From JAEUMD01 sp050246945 (lineage in GTDB: Bacteria; Pseudomonadota; Alphaproteobacteria; Rhizobiales; Hyphomicrobiaceae), in contig JBFWVC010000019.1 in assembly GCA_050246945.1 (NCBI GenBank), forward strand, positions 31,202 through 95,201: a DNA stretch of 64,000 nucleotides, given 5' to 3'. Position numbers and translations under genes: made by a program. Under the pieces are notes generated by a model. It had not been told where the DNA came from. It saw only the letters and a list, made by a program, of their open reading frames with translations, and ran no database searches. The stretch's first letter is position 1. Each line of letters opens with the position of its first letter. Of the stretch, positions 33,943-43,518 are shown piece after piece.

Positions 33943-34572
33943 TTATCTGAGAGCCGCCTCGATAAGACGCTTGGCGTCCGGCGAATCCCACTCCGCCGGC
34001 CCCATCAGCCGCCCGAGTTCGCGGCCCTCTGCATCGACCAGCAGCGTCGCAGGCATGCCGATCGCCTTCACGTGCGATGCCGCCCGCGCCGAAGGGTCCG
34101 CATAGAAGGCAAGCGACTTGATGTCGATCCCCTTAAGGAAGTCGCGCGCCTTGTCGAAACCGTTCTTGTCGACGCTGACCGCGACAACTTCGAACTTTTC
34201 CGAGCCCAGCTCCTTTTGCAGCCTATCGAGCGCCGGCATCTCCTCGCGGCATGGGCTGCACCAGGTCGCCCACAGATTCAGGAGCACGACCTTGCCCTTG
34301 AACGCGCCAATGGTTGTCGTCTGCTGCGCGGCGTCGAAGAACGGGAAGCCCGGAACCGGCTCGGGGTCGGTCTTGTAGACAAAGGCAGCGACTTTGCCCG
34401 TGTTGTGCCGCGCCGCTGCGGCGGCCGTCGATGGCGCCTGGGGAGCCGCTACGGCGCCTTGCGGGACGGTAGTGCCCGGTGGAGCGTTGTCAGGCCCGCG
34501 TCCGCTGACGTATACCGCCGCGAGCAAACCGCTTGCGGCCAGGAGTCCGACGACTGGCAATGAAACGCGCAT
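33943..34572 (-). CDS. tlpA: TlpA family thiol-disulfide oxidoreductase
   Basis: A 209-residue thioredoxin-fold protein anchored to the periplasmic face of the membrane by an N-terminal helix (LPVVGLLAASGLLAAVYVSG). A Pro/Ala-rich linker reaches to about residue 60. The redox motif is WCSPC (C105, C108), preceded by GKVVLLNLWAT. The family reduces apocytochrome c or copper-centre cysteines, for example in cytochrome oxidase maturation. It is divergent from argH, the usual alphaproteobacterial arrangement. Confidence 0.88.
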   Translation of the reverse strand: MRVSLPVVGLLAASGLLAAVYVSGRGPDNAPPGTTVPQGAVAAPQAPSTAAAAARHNTGKVAAFVYKTDPEPVPGFPFFDAAQQTTTIGAFKGKVVLLNLWATWCSPCREEMPALDRLQKELGSEKFEVVAVSVDKNGFDKARDFLKGIDIKSLAFYADPSARAASHVKAIGMPATLLVDAEGRELGRLMGPAEWDSPDAKRLIEAALR

Positions 34573-34621
34573 TCCAAACCTTTCTTAAGATCGAAGCCTG
34601 ACCGGCCGAGCCTGGGAGCCA

Positions 34622-36037
34622 ATGCCTGTGACCGAAAAATCCGCCAACAAGATGTGGGGTGGCCGCTTCCAGATGTCACCGGACGAACTCATGGTGCGAA
34701 TAAATGCCTCGATCGGCTTCGACAAGGCCCTGGCTCCACAGGATATTCGCGGTTCGAAGGCGCACGCCGCCATGTTGGCGGAAACCGGCATCATTTCCAA
34801 ATCAGATGCCCGTGAGATCGCCAAGGGGCTCGATCAGATCGCGGAGGAGATCTCTGCGGGCAAATTCAGGTTCGCCGAGGAGCTTGAAGACATCCACATG
34901 AACGTGGAGGCTCGCCTGAAGGAGATCATCGGCCCGGCGGCAGGCCGCCTTCATACGGCGCGTTCGCGCAATGACCAGGTGGCACTCGATTTTCGCATGT
35001 ACGTGCGCGATGCGGTCGAATCCTTCGATGCGGCGTTGGCCGGACTGCAGCACGCCCTGGCCGTTAAGGCGCTCGAGCATGCCGCCGTAATCATGCCGGG
35101 CTTCACGCATCTGCAGCCTGCCCAGCCGGTCACATTCGGCCACCATCTGCTTGCATACGTCGAGATGTTCGGTCGCGACAGGTCGCGATTTGTCGACGCC
35201 AGGAAGCGCATGAACGAATGCCCGCTGGGTGCGGCGGCCCTCGCGGGAACGTCCTTCCCCATCGACCGCCACATGACCGCTGCGGCGCTGGGATTCGACC
35301 GGCCGACGTCGAATTCGCTCGACAGTGTCGCCGACCGCGATTTCGCATTGGAGGCGCTGGCGGCGGCCACGATCTCGGCCACGCATTTGTCGCGGCTTGC
35401 CGAGGAGATCGTAATCTGGATGACGCCGCAGTTCGGCTTCGTGAAATTGTCCGACAAGTGGACGACGGGATCATCGATCATGCCGCAGAAGCGCAACCCG
35501 GACGCCGCCGAGTTGTGCCGCGCCAAGGTGGGCCGGATTGCAGCCTCCTTCCAGGGGCTTACGATGGTCATGAAGGGTCTGCCTCTGACCTATTCGAAGG
35601 ACATGCAGGAAGACAAGGAGCAGACATTCGACGCGCTGCAGAACTATGCAGTTGCTGTTGCCGCGATGGCCGGCATGGTTGCCGACTTGTCGCCAGTGCC
35701 CGAGCGAATGGAAGCGGCCGCCGGCAGCGGCTACTCCACGGCCACTGACTTGGCCGACTGGCTCGTGCGCAGCCTGAAAATGCCATTCCGCGACGCCCAC
35801 CACGTCACTGGCGCCATCGTCAAGGCGGCTGAACAGCGGGGTGTCGACCTTGCGGACCTGCCGCTCGCGGAGATGCAGCGGGTCGAAAAACGCATCACGA
35901 ATGACGTTTTCTCGGTGCTTTCTGTGGACAATTCGGTCAAGAGCCGCAAAAGCCATGGGGGAACGGCGCCACAGAACGTCGCGAAAATGGCCAAGTCTTG
36001 GCTCAAGCGATTGGAAAAGACCGGCAAGCCGGGCTAG
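34622..36037 (+). CDS. argH: Argininosuccinate lyase
   Basis: A 471-residue enzyme that cleaves argininosuccinate to arginine and fumarate, the last step of arginine synthesis. The N-terminus NKMWGGRFQMSPDELM and the superfamily signature GSSIMPQKRNP (from residue 283) with the catalytic Ser in that loop are intact. Length is typical. The gene is followed by lptM and lysA on the same strand, a common order in this group. Confidence 0.97.
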   Translation: MPVTEKSANKMWGGRFQMSPDELMVRINASIGFDKALAPQDIRGSKAHAAMLAETGIISKSDAREIAKGLDQIAEEISAGKFRFAEELEDIHMNVEARLKEIIGPAAGRLHTARSRNDQVALDFRMYVRDAVESFDAALAGLQHALAVKALEHAAVIMPGFTHLQPAQPVTFGHHLLAYVEMFGRDRSRFVDARKRMNECPLGAAALAGTSFPIDRHMTAAALGFDRPTSNSLDSVADRDFALEALAAATISATHLSRLAEEIVIWMTPQFGFVKLSDKWTTGSSIMPQKRNPDAAELCRAKVGRIAASFQGLTMVMKGLPLTYSKDMQEDKEQTFDALQNYAVAVAAMAGMVADLSPVPERMEAAAGSGYSTATDLADWLVRSLKMPFRDAHHVTGAIVKAAEQRGVDLADLPLAEMQRVEKRITNDVFSVLSVDNSVKSRKSHGGTAPQNVAKMAKSWLKRLEKTGKPG

Positions 36038-36178
36038 AAGGACTTGGTGGGTCTGCCTCCGGAAGAGGCGGGTCTGATCGGTATTGATCCGCGCTCGTGC
36101 GTTTGGCTGTCGAGGGCTCAACGGCACCGGCATCGTTCTGCGGGTTTCATACCGATGCACGGGGGTGCGAGGGAACGA

Positions 36179-36385
36179 ATGTCTCAGGCTCTGCGAAAAG
36201 CCATCGCCATCGCTTTACTGCCGCTCTTGCTGGCGGGGTGCGGCGTGCGCGGTTCGCTGGAGGCCCCCAAGGAGGCCAAGCAGAAAGGCACAGCAACCTC
36301 GCCGGAAGCCGCCGACAGTGGCAAGAATTCCTCTGCGCCACCCAAGCCGCATCGCGATTTCCTGCTGGATCCGCTGTTGCGCTGA
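36179..36385 (+). CDS. lptM: LptM-like small lipoprotein
   Basis: A 68-residue lipoprotein. The signal sequence KAIAIALLPLLLAGC ends in a lipobox, with lipidated Cys at about residue 20, followed by GVRGSLEAPKE, the conserved start of LptM (YifL) proteins. In Escherichia coli LptM stabilises the LptD-LptE lipopolysaccharide translocon; that role is assumed here. The location between argH and lysA is conserved in Hyphomicrobiales. I choose ATG 36179 because the longer frame upstream lacks a signal sequence at its start. Confidence 0.8.
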   Translation: MSQALRKAIAIALLPLLLAGCGVRGSLEAPKEAKQKGTATSPEAADSGKNSSAPPKPHRDFLLDPLLR

Positions 36386-36436
36386 TCGCCGCCGCATCTA
36401 TCACCATTCCGCCAAACGGACCGCTGAGCCTCGCAA

Positions 36437-36500
36437 GTGTTCTGGATCGAACGTTTGATTCTCGGGCGAAGGTCGTCAAACGATCGTGAATCCAGAACAC
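36437..36500. repeat. Palindrome between lptM and the methyltransferase gene
   Basis: GTGTTCTGGAT (36437-36447) is perfectly complementary to ATCCAGAACAC (36490-36500); an inner stem CGTTTGA/TCAAACG (36452-36458 and 36476-36482) lies inside. The two stems enclose an asymmetric internal loop and a 17-base apical loop. It sits between convergent genes, so termination is possible, but there is no T-tract. Confidence 0.6.
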
Positions 36501-36513
36501 AAACAAAAGAATG

Positions 36514-37257
36514 CTAGGGTTCCGGGCTGACGCGTCGGGGCCCAACAGGGAACCAAGCGTCAGAGTCGGAACACGAGCGCCTCAGCGTCAGAACCGCAAT
36601 GTTGACCGTTTCGTCGACGCGCACGGGGTGAATGGCGTCGATCCGGCGCATCGTCTGCGACACGCTCCATCCCGCTCCACGCATGTCACGCACGAAGAAT
36701 GGTGTTGCAGTGCGACCCGGATCGGTCAGCATCGCCATGCCGCCGTCGGCGAGACTGGCATCCAGCACGCGTGCAATTGGCGCATGCGCCGAGCCGTCGT
36801 AGAGAATATCCGAGCCGACGATCAGATCGAACCGCTCAGGCACGTCCCACTGCGTCCAGTCGGCGAGCGTTTGCGTGATACCCTGGATATCGTTCAGCAG
36901 CGCGTTGCGCCGGCCGAGTTCGAGCGCTTCGGGCGCATGGTCCGTCTGCACGACGCTGCCCCCGAGATGACGCGCCGCAAGGCCTGTGAGCCCCGCCCCC
37001 GCGCCCAGTTCCAGCACGCGCCGGCCTTCCAGTGAGCCCATGTCGGCGAGCGCATCGGCAAGAACGACGGCGGCATCCCATAACAGCAGGCCGTAGGGAA
37101 AGGCATCGAAGTAATCCGCGGCCTCCAGCAGTCGGTCCTGATCCTTAACCGCGTCGATCAGCCAGGTGCGTCCGGCGGCAAGCACTATATGTCGGTGAAG
37201 AGAGACACGGGCCAGCCGCTCATCGACCGTCCCCACCGCCCTGCTTGGCTGTTCCAT
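36514..37257 (-). CDS. SAM-dependent methyltransferase (Methyltransf_16 / PrmA-like)
   Basis: A 247-residue class I methyltransferase. Motif I is RVLELGAGAGLTGLAA at about residues 78-93, followed by the acidic VVQTDHAPEALEL (motif II) and the FDLIVGSDILYDG block, which is typical of family-16 methyltransferases acting on protein Lys or Arg side chains. I start at ATG 37257; the 38 codons upstream are poor. It lies on the opposite strand inside the argH-lysA region, separating lptM from lysA. The substrate is unknown. Confidence 0.78.
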   Translation of the reverse strand: MEQPSRAVGTVDERLARVSLHRHIVLAAGRTWLIDAVKDQDRLLEAADYFDAFPYGLLLWDAAVVLADALADMGSLEGRRVLELGAGAGLTGLAARHLGGSVVQTDHAPEALELGRRNALLNDIQGITQTLADWTQWDVPERFDLIVGSDILYDGSAHAPIARVLDASLADGGMAMLTDPGRTATPFFVRDMRGAGWSVSQTMRRIDAIHPVRVDETVNIAVLTLRRSCSDSDAWFPVGPRRVSPEP

Positions 37258-37449
37258 AGCTGATCGATCCACAGTTGGACTGCACGTGCTTGCCAATCGC
37301 CGGCGTATGCCTCGAACGCGGGCTCGTTGACGGCCGCTGGCATCCCCCGCAACCCCAGTTGTTGCCGACAAGCGTTGCGCTCCGCCCGCCGCTCCCCTAA
37401 TAGCTCATGCCAGCGCCCGCGTCCCCACAGCCTTTGCATCGGACCATCC

Positions 37450-38724
37450 ATGCATCACTTCACGTACAAGAACGGCATCATGCATGCCGAGGACGTCTCG
37501 CTCGTCGAGATCGCCGAGGCGGTCGGCACGCCGTTTTACTGTTATTCCACTGCGACGCTCGAACGGCATTATCGCGTCCTGAGCGAGGCGTTCCGCGACC
37601 AGAACGCGCTCATCTGTTTCGCGGTGAAGGCCAATTCCAATCAGGCAGTGCTGGCGACTATGGCAAGCATGGGCGCCGGCATGGACGTCGTCTCGGAGGG
37701 TGAGCTGCGCCGCGCCCGCATGGCCGGCGTGACCGCGGACAAGATCATCTTCGCCGGTGTCGGCAAGACGCGCGACGAGATGGCCTATGCGCTGGGTGAA
37801 GGCATCCTCGGCTTCAACGTCGAGAGCGAACCGGAATTGCGCGCGCTGAGCGAGGTCGCGTCTTCCATGGGCCGGACCGCGCGCGTCGCCCTGCGCGTCA
37901 ATCCCGATGTCGATGCCAAGACGCATGCCAAGATCTCCACCGGCAAGTCGGAGAACAAGTTCGGCATCCCCTTTAATGACGCAGCCGAACTTTATGCCGA
38001 GGCGCGCAACTTGCCGGGCGTCGCCGCGAACGGGGTTCACATGCACATCGGCAGCCAGATCACCGATTTGCAGCCGTTCCGCGATGCGTTTCGACTGATG
38101 CGCGAACTGGTGGTCGAATTGCGCGCCGCGGGACATGAACTCGAGCATCTCGACCTTGGTGGCGGCCTCGGCGTCCCTTATCGCCATCATGCCGAGGCGC
38201 CGCCCGCGCCCGATCTCTATGCGGCCGTCGTGAAGGAGACGCTGGGCGATCTCGGGCTGAAGGTCATTCTCGAGCCCGGCAGAATGATCGTTGGCAACGC
38301 CGGCATCCTCGTCACGCGCGTGGTATTTGTGAAGGAGGGCGTCGACCGCACGTTCACCATAGTCGACGGCGCCATGAACGATCTCATTCGCCCGACGCTG
38401 TACGAAGCGCATCACGACATTTTGCCAATCGAGGAGGATTTGCTCAGCACGCCGCCCGTGCAACAGGACATCGTCGGTCCGGTCTGCGAGACAGGCGACT
38501 ATTTGGCACTCGACCGCAACCTGCCGCCCTTCGCTGGGGGCGACCTGTTGGCGGTAATGACAGCGGGTGCCTACGGGGCCGTCATGGCGTCCACCTACAA
38601 CACACGCCGTCTCGTCCCCGAGGTGCTGGTGCGTGGGCAGGAGTTCGCGATTGTGCGTCCTCGCCAGGATTACCAAGATTTAATAGGGCTCGACCGCATC
38701 CCACCGTGGCTGAAGAACGCCTGA
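37450..38724 (+). CDS. lysA: Diaminopimelate decarboxylase
   Basis: A 424-residue PLP enzyme that converts meso-diaminopimelate to lysine. The start ATG 37450 gives HHFTYKNGIMHAEDVSL; the open frame runs 41 codons further up but lacks homology. PLP-binding Lys60 is in CFAVKANSN. HMHIGSQITD (about residue 197), GGGLGVPY and the C-terminal CETGDYLALDR complete the active site of the dimer. Length is usual. Confidence 0.96.
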   Translation: MHHFTYKNGIMHAEDVSLVEIAEAVGTPFYCYSTATLERHYRVLSEAFRDQNALICFAVKANSNQAVLATMASMGAGMDVVSEGELRRARMAGVTADKIIFAGVGKTRDEMAYALGEGILGFNVESEPELRALSEVASSMGRTARVALRVNPDVDAKTHAKISTGKSENKFGIPFNDAAELYAEARNLPGVAANGVHMHIGSQITDLQPFRDAFRLMRELVVELRAAGHELEHLDLGGGLGVPYRHHAEAPPAPDLYAAVVKETLGDLGLKVILEPGRMIVGNAGILVTRVVFVKEGVDRTFTIVDGAMNDLIRPTLYEAHHDILPIEEDLLSTPPVQQDIVGPVCETGDYLALDRNLPPFAGGDLLAVMTAGAYGAVMASTYNTRRLVPEVLVRGQEFAIVRPRQDYQDLIGLDRIPPWLKNA

Positions 38725-38879
38725 ACGTCCGTTCAGTACCAGCGGATTTCTCCGGAAAATCGGGCTTGGCCACGCACCCTTCGTCTGCTTGCCCGCCCCC
38801 GTCACTCCCGCAACCAAACGTGAAGTGTTTAATCGAATTGGCCGATGCATGACCGCATGCTCATGCTAGATTTCAAGCC

Positions 38880-41576
38880 ATGAAACACGACGACCGTGTG
38901 CCCCCCGAAAGCCGGGCATCATTGGAGCGCGCCTTTGAGCGCAAGGTTCGGCGCAGCCAGTGGGCTCTGCTTTTCGAACGCGTGTGGCCCCGGCTTTGGG
39001 TCGTGGTCGGCGTGCTCACGGTCTTCGCCGTCCTCTCCGTAATCGGTATCTGGCCACATCTTGGCGATGCTGCCCATTTTGCTGTGCTCGGCATTTTTGC
39101 GGCTGCCGTGCTCGCTGCACTCGTGTTTGCCGCACGTACGCCGTGGCCATCGCGCGAAGAGGCAGTGCGTCGCATCGAGCGGGTATCGGGAGCCGTGCAT
39201 CGGCCTGCCTCGTCCTATGAGGATACGCTATCCTCGGTGTCGCCCGATGGCATCGCCGAAAAGCTCTGGCGCGCCCACCGCGAACGTCTGGCCAGGGCGA
39301 TGAAGGCACTGCGCGTGGGCCAGCCGGCGCCGCGCACACACCGCTACGATCCCTTCGCCGTGCGATCGCTTGCCGTGCTCGCACTTGTTCTGATCGGTAT
39401 CGGCACGGGTGGTCAGCTATGGCCGCAGGTCCGGGAAGCGTTCCGCTTCTCGGATGCGCGCATGCTGGCCGCCGCGCGTCTGGACGCCTGGGTTACGCCG
39501 CCGGGCTACACGGGCAAGGCGCCCATCATGCTGGCGGACGGGGCACGTGATCGAGCGGCTGGACCGCTGCCCGCTGCGACCGGTGCGCTCGTAGTGCCTG
39601 CCCGCAGCATCCTCGTCATACGTTCCGCCGGCGCACGCAGCCTCTCTCCCGAGCTGGAAGTCCTTAGTCCGGGCAACGATAGGCCGGAACGTATCTCCGC
39701 TGCGCCCTCCAAGACTGGCGCAAGCGCGACAGACACATCTTCGAACTCAAGCACCGTCACGGAACTTCGTTACGAGTTGAAACAGGCGTCGCGGGTGCGT
39801 GTTGTGGCCAAGGGCTCGGAGATGGCCGCTTGGACGTTCGACGTTACGCCGGACCTGCCCCCCGAGATCGCCCTGACCAAGAAGCCGGAGCGTTCTGCGC
39901 GCGGTTCGCTGAAGCTCACATACAAGGTCAAGGACGACTACGGCGTGACCTCTGCCGAGGCGCGCGTAGCCAAGCTCCCGCCCAAACCCGATGAACTTGA
40001 AAAGTCGGTCGGCGCCTGGGCGACCAAGAAGTTGACAGGTCCTCGCCCGCCGCACGAGCGCCCGCCGGTTCTCGCATTGAAGTTGCCGCGCGCGGGCGCC
40101 ACCGAAGCCGAGACCTTTTCGCATCTGGAGCTCGGCTCGCATCCCTGGGCTGGCCTGAAGGTCGAGATGTGGCTCGAAGCCAAGGACGTCGCCGGGCAGA
40201 TCGGCCGGAGCGAGAAGATCGAGATTGTCCTGCCGCAGCGCCGTTTCGACAATCCGATCGCACGCGCAGTCATCGAGCAGCGCCGCAAGCTTGCCGAGGA
40301 TCCGCGGTATCGTCCCGACGTCCTGAGCGCCATCGCTGCGTTGACACTGGAGCCCGAAGGCTTCCTGGATGACGTCCCCGCCTACCTCGGTCTGCGCATG
40401 GTGTATCACAGCCTCAAGCGCTCCGCTTCGCGCGATGTGCGCAACAGTGCGATCGAGCAGCTATGGCAGATAGCGGTGCGCATCGAGGATGGCGATCTGT
40501 CCGACGCCGAGCGCCGACTCCGCGAAGCGCAGGAGAAGCTGTCGAAGCTCCTCGAGCAGGGCGCCTCGGACAAGGAGATTGCCGACGCCATGAAGGAGCT
40601 GCGCGAGGCCCTCAATGATTACATGCGCGAGCTTGCCGAGCAGAACCAGGAGCCCGACAATTACGTCGACGGCCAGAACAAGGATCAGCAGATCCTCAGC
40701 TCTCGCGATCTCGATCAGATGATGAAGAACATCGAGGAGATGGCCAAAAACGGCTCGCGCGAGCAGGCCCAGCAGATGCTGAGCGAGCTGCGCGATCTTC
40801 TCGACCGTCTGCAATCGTCCAAGCAGTCGGCGCAGCAGAACCAGAAAAGCCGCGAGATGATGCAGAAGATGGACGAACTGGGCGATCTCGTCGGCAAGCA
40901 GCAGCAGTTGATGGACGACACGTTCGGCCAGATGCGCAAGGACGGCGACAACGGCCGGCGCGGCGAGCGTGGTCAGCAGCGCGAGGGCCGTCAAGGCCAG
41001 CAGCAGCGGCAGGGCCAGCAAGGGCAGCGCGGCCAGCAAGGTCGGCGCGGTGAGCAAGGGCAGCAAGGAGAGGGCCAGAAGGGTCAGCGCGGTGAGGATC
41101 AGTCGGGTCAGGGACAAGCGGGTCTGGGCGAACGTCAGCGCGCCTTGCGCGAGGAGCTGGATCGCCTCCAGCGTGGGCTCGACGAATTGGGTATGGGACG
41201 TTCCGATCAGCTCGATACCGCACGCGAGGCCATGGAGAACGCCGAGAAGGCGCTCGGTGGCGAGGACTATGAGACGGCCACCGATGAGCAGGGGCGCGCG
41301 CTCGACCAGATGCGCAAGGGCGCTCAGGAGATGGCCAAGCAGATGCTGCAGAACATGCCGCAGCGCTATGGTCAGAACGGCGATACGCCGCGCGATCCAC
41401 TCGGCAGGCCGCAGCGTTCCCAAGGTCCCGACCTCGGCACGTCGGTCAAGGTTCCCGACGAGATCGACCGCCAGCGCGCACGCGAGATCCTGGAGGAACT
41501 GCGCCGCCGCATCGGCGAGCAGACGCGACCGCCTACCGAGCTCGATTATATCGAGCGTCTCTTGCGCCGGTTTTGA
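38880..41576 (+). CDS. TIGR02302 / DUF4175 family membrane protein
   Basis: An 898-residue protein of a family restricted to alphaproteobacteria. There are about three membrane segments in the first 190 residues (around 40-60, 65-82 and 160-178). A beta-rich part is recognisable in the region PPEIALTKKPERSARGSLKL. Then helical coiled-coil sequence from about 540 is rich in Gln, Glu and Met. From about 685 to 755 there is a low-complexity Gly/Gln/Arg run. Function is unknown; a tie to cell-envelope processes is often guessed. The gene follows lysA by 155 bases and lies on the same strand. Confidence 0.88.
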   Translation: MKHDDRVPPESRASLERAFERKVRRSQWALLFERVWPRLWVVVGVLTVFAVLSVIGIWPHLGDAAHFAVLGIFAAAVLAALVFAARTPWPSREEAVRRIERVSGAVHRPASSYEDTLSSVSPDGIAEKLWRAHRERLARAMKALRVGQPAPRTHRYDPFAVRSLAVLALVLIGIGTGGQLWPQVREAFRFSDARMLAAARLDAWVTPPGYTGKAPIMLADGARDRAAGPLPAATGALVVPARSILVIRSAGARSLSPELEVLSPGNDRPERISAAPSKTGASATDTSSNSSTVTELRYELKQASRVRVVAKGSEMAAWTFDVTPDLPPEIALTKKPERSARGSLKLTYKVKDDYGVTSAEARVAKLPPKPDELEKSVGAWATKKLTGPRPPHERPPVLALKLPRAGATEAETFSHLELGSHPWAGLKVEMWLEAKDVAGQIGRSEKIEIVLPQRRFDNPIARAVIEQRRKLAEDPRYRPDVLSAIAALTLEPEGFLDDVPAYLGLRMVYHSLKRSASRDVRNSAIEQLWQIAVRIEDGDLSDAERRLREAQEKLSKLLEQGASDKEIADAMKELREALNDYMRELAEQNQEPDNYVDGQNKDQQILSSRDLDQMMKNIEEMAKNGSREQAQQMLSELRDLLDRLQSSKQSAQQNQKSREMMQKMDELGDLVGKQQQLMDDTFGQMRKDGDNGRRGERGQQREGRQGQQQRQGQQGQRGQQGRRGEQGQQGEGQKGQRGEDQSGQGQAGLGERQRALREELDRLQRGLDELGMGRSDQLDTAREAMENAEKALGGEDYETATDEQGRALDQMRKGAQEMAKQMLQNMPQRYGQNGDTPRDPLGRPQRSQGPDLGTSVKVPDEIDRQRAREILEELRRRIGEQTRPPTELDYIERLLRRF

Positions 41577-41707
41577 CGGCTTCGTTCAGCCCGCATTCCA
41601 CCTAGGCTCATGACCGCCGGTGGTTGTGACAGCACCAATAGGTTCATCAATGATTTGAGCGCGCAGGAGATTTCTGCGCGCTCATGTTCGATGTCAATCA
41701 GCCAGGG

Positions 41708-42253
41708 TCAACGATGCTGCATGCTGGCTCCCGCAGCCGCGCTCAGCACGTTCAGTGCCTCCAGCCGAGTTGGCCGCGTTGGCACGGGATCGGTGAGCGC
41801 GCGCGTGGCTGCGAGCGCGCGGCAGTAGTCGAGCGGCAGCGCCGCACGCTCAGCGCCGTGAACCACGAGATCGAGATACCAGTCGAACGGCGCGAGTGTC
41901 GGATCGATGTAATCCGCCTCCGCAATGTAGGTGGTCACGTCAACGATCTGTCCACCCGCCAGCCGCACCGCTCCGGTCAGGTCGATGCGCTGGTACCCGC
42001 GACCCCGGCCCTCGATGCAGTCGAGCGTGCCGAGGTCTGAAAGCGTAATGTCGAAAACGACTCCGTGCACGCAGCTTCCGGGGCGGTCGCAGCTGTGAAC
42101 AGTCGCTTTGCCAGAGCCGTCCTGGCCGGTCTTCGAGAACGAGAGCCGGTGCCCTGCGAGCGCTGCAACGCCATAGGCATGCGCTGATGCACAGCGCCGC
42201 TGCAGGCGTTCCACGAGCATGTTCGAGCCGTACGCGAAATAGAGCCTCTTCAT
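41708..42253 (-). CDS. Gamma-glutamylcyclotransferase-like protein
   Basis: A 181-residue protein of the BtrG/GGCT fold. The substrate-binding motif YGSNM is at residues 7-11, and the catalytic Glu is in CIEGRGRGYQR at about 88. The family forms 5-oxoproline from gamma-glutamyl compounds. I start at ATG 42253, with the motif right after, as expected; the upstream 43 codons are extra. Substrate not established. Confidence 0.82.
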   Translation of the reverse strand: MKRLYFAYGSNMLVERLQRRCASAHAYGVAALAGHRLSFSKTGQDGSGKATVHSCDRPGSCVHGVVFDITLSDLGTLDCIEGRGRGYQRIDLTGAVRLAGGQIVDVTTYIAEADYIDPTLAPFDWYLDLVVHGAERAALPLDYCRALAATRALTDPVPTRPTRLEALNVLSAAAGASMQHR

Positions 42254-42308
42254 CGCTTGCAGCCTATCGCAAGTCGCCGCCGCGCCAAAATCAGGGCCGG
42301 CCAGCTCT

Positions 42309-42331
42309 GCTAGAGCCCGAATGGCTCTAGC
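42309..42331 (-). terminator. Hairpin after the lipid-A-oxidase-like gene
   Basis: GCTAGAGCC (42309-42317), loop CGAAT, GGCTCTAGC (42323-42331). It begins eight bases beyond the stop of the minus-strand gene that ends at 42339. No T-tract follows. Confidence 0.5.
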
Positions 42332-42338
42332 CGTCTCT

Positions 42339-43352
42339 CTATGGCGCGCTGACCGGGGTTGGCGTGATCCGCCAGCCGACACCGCCGACAGCCTGATGCG
42401 CCGTCAGCGTCGTCGAGAAGGTGCCATAGACTGGCAGCTCGTTCCTCCACCAGCGCCGCACCTGACGCAAGAGGTCGCCGGGCAGGTTGAAGTTTTTCCA
42501 GCTCTCGTCGCCGGTCAGCAGTCCGGAGATCGATGCCCACGACCACTTGTATTCGAGGAAATAGGACATGCGGCCGAAGCGGAATTCGACGCCGGCGATC
42601 GCGCTCGCGGCCGGCCCGGCGTACTGGTATTCGTTGGTGCGGTTTTCTCGCGCCTCGTCTTTGAACCAGACCTCAACATGCGGAACCGCGACGCCCACTC
42701 CCAAACCCGCATAGGGCCGGATGCGCGGCGACAAGCCTGAGAAGCGCAGCACGCCGCCGAACAGCAGCATATTCTGCCCGTGTGTGAACTCGAAGCGATC
42801 GAACAGTTCGGTCAGCTTCAGTTTCTCCGGAGCAGGATTGCTCTTGAGTGTCCCTTCCGTCTCGACAGTCTCGATTACCGGATTGGACAGTTTGCGCCCG
42901 TGCGCGCCCTTGCCGAGCCGCGCCACCGCCTTGTTGTGCAGGAAGTCGATCATGAAGCCGGCTGGTCCGAACCAGTCGATATAGCGCACGCCGCCGTCGA
43001 TCGGAGGCATTAGCATGTCGCCATCCCAGCCCATATCCTTGAGCGTGATGTCGGTGCCGTCGTTGCGCTGCAATTTTGCATCGCTGCGATCGTACCACGG
43101 TTGTGCGAGATAGAAGCTCGCCACCTTCTCGCGATCGAGAAACTGCGAGCGTGGTGCGCCACTAACGGCATGGCCAGCGCCGGCGCTGAGACCGGCTGGC
43201 GCGTCGTCGCCTGCGCTCATCGGCATCGTGTCCACGAGGCCCGAAACCACGATCATGGCCATCGCGGCGAGACCCATTGCCGTATCTGCCCAATGCGTCT
43301 TGCTGCGGTAGCCGTTGGCCAGCGACCAGGCTGCGGTCTGCAATAGGTTCAT
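42339..43352 (-). CDS. Outer-membrane beta-barrel protein, lipid A oxidase (LpxQ)-like
   Basis: A 337-residue protein. The first 50 residues are a poorly matched signal/anchor region (hydrophobic GLAAMAMIVVSGLVD). The rest has the pattern of small barrels annotated as lipid A oxidase in rhizobia: MPPIDGGVRYIDWF, DFLHNKAVA, RPYAGLGVGVAVPHVEVW and NEYQYAGPAASAIAGVEF, which alternate hydrophobic residues as beta strands. LpxQ oxidises the proximal glucosamine of lipid A to aminogluconate. The real activity here is inferred from similarity only. It could be another barrel of unknown role. Confidence 0.7.
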   Translation of the reverse strand: MNLLQTAAWSLANGYRSKTHWADTAMGLAAMAMIVVSGLVDTMPMSAGDDAPAGLSAGAGHAVSGAPRSQFLDREKVASFYLAQPWYDRSDAKLQRNDGTDITLKDMGWDGDMLMPPIDGGVRYIDWFGPAGFMIDFLHNKAVARLGKGAHGRKLSNPVIETVETEGTLKSNPAPEKLKLTELFDRFEFTHGQNMLLFGGVLRFSGLSPRIRPYAGLGVGVAVPHVEVWFKDEARENRTNEYQYAGPAASAIAGVEFRFGRMSYFLEYKWSWASISGLLTGDESWKNFNLPGDLLRQVRRWWRNELPVYGTFSTTLTAHQAVGGVGWRITPTPVSAP

Positions 43353-43518
43353 GAAAAATGTGCCCTGTTCGGATGTGCAGTGCCCCTAGCGTATCGAGGC
43401 TGAGCTACAAGAAGTGGTCCACGGTGTCCAGCGCTTGCCCGAAAGCGTGAAGGGACAAGAAAAAAATTGCGCATCTGCGGGTGGCGCCAACAAAGCCAGG
43501 TGCTCATGCGACCGTCCG

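Noticed and set aside
37405..38676. A 423-codon minus-strand frame over lysA
   Set aside because: Shadow of lysA; no independent motif.
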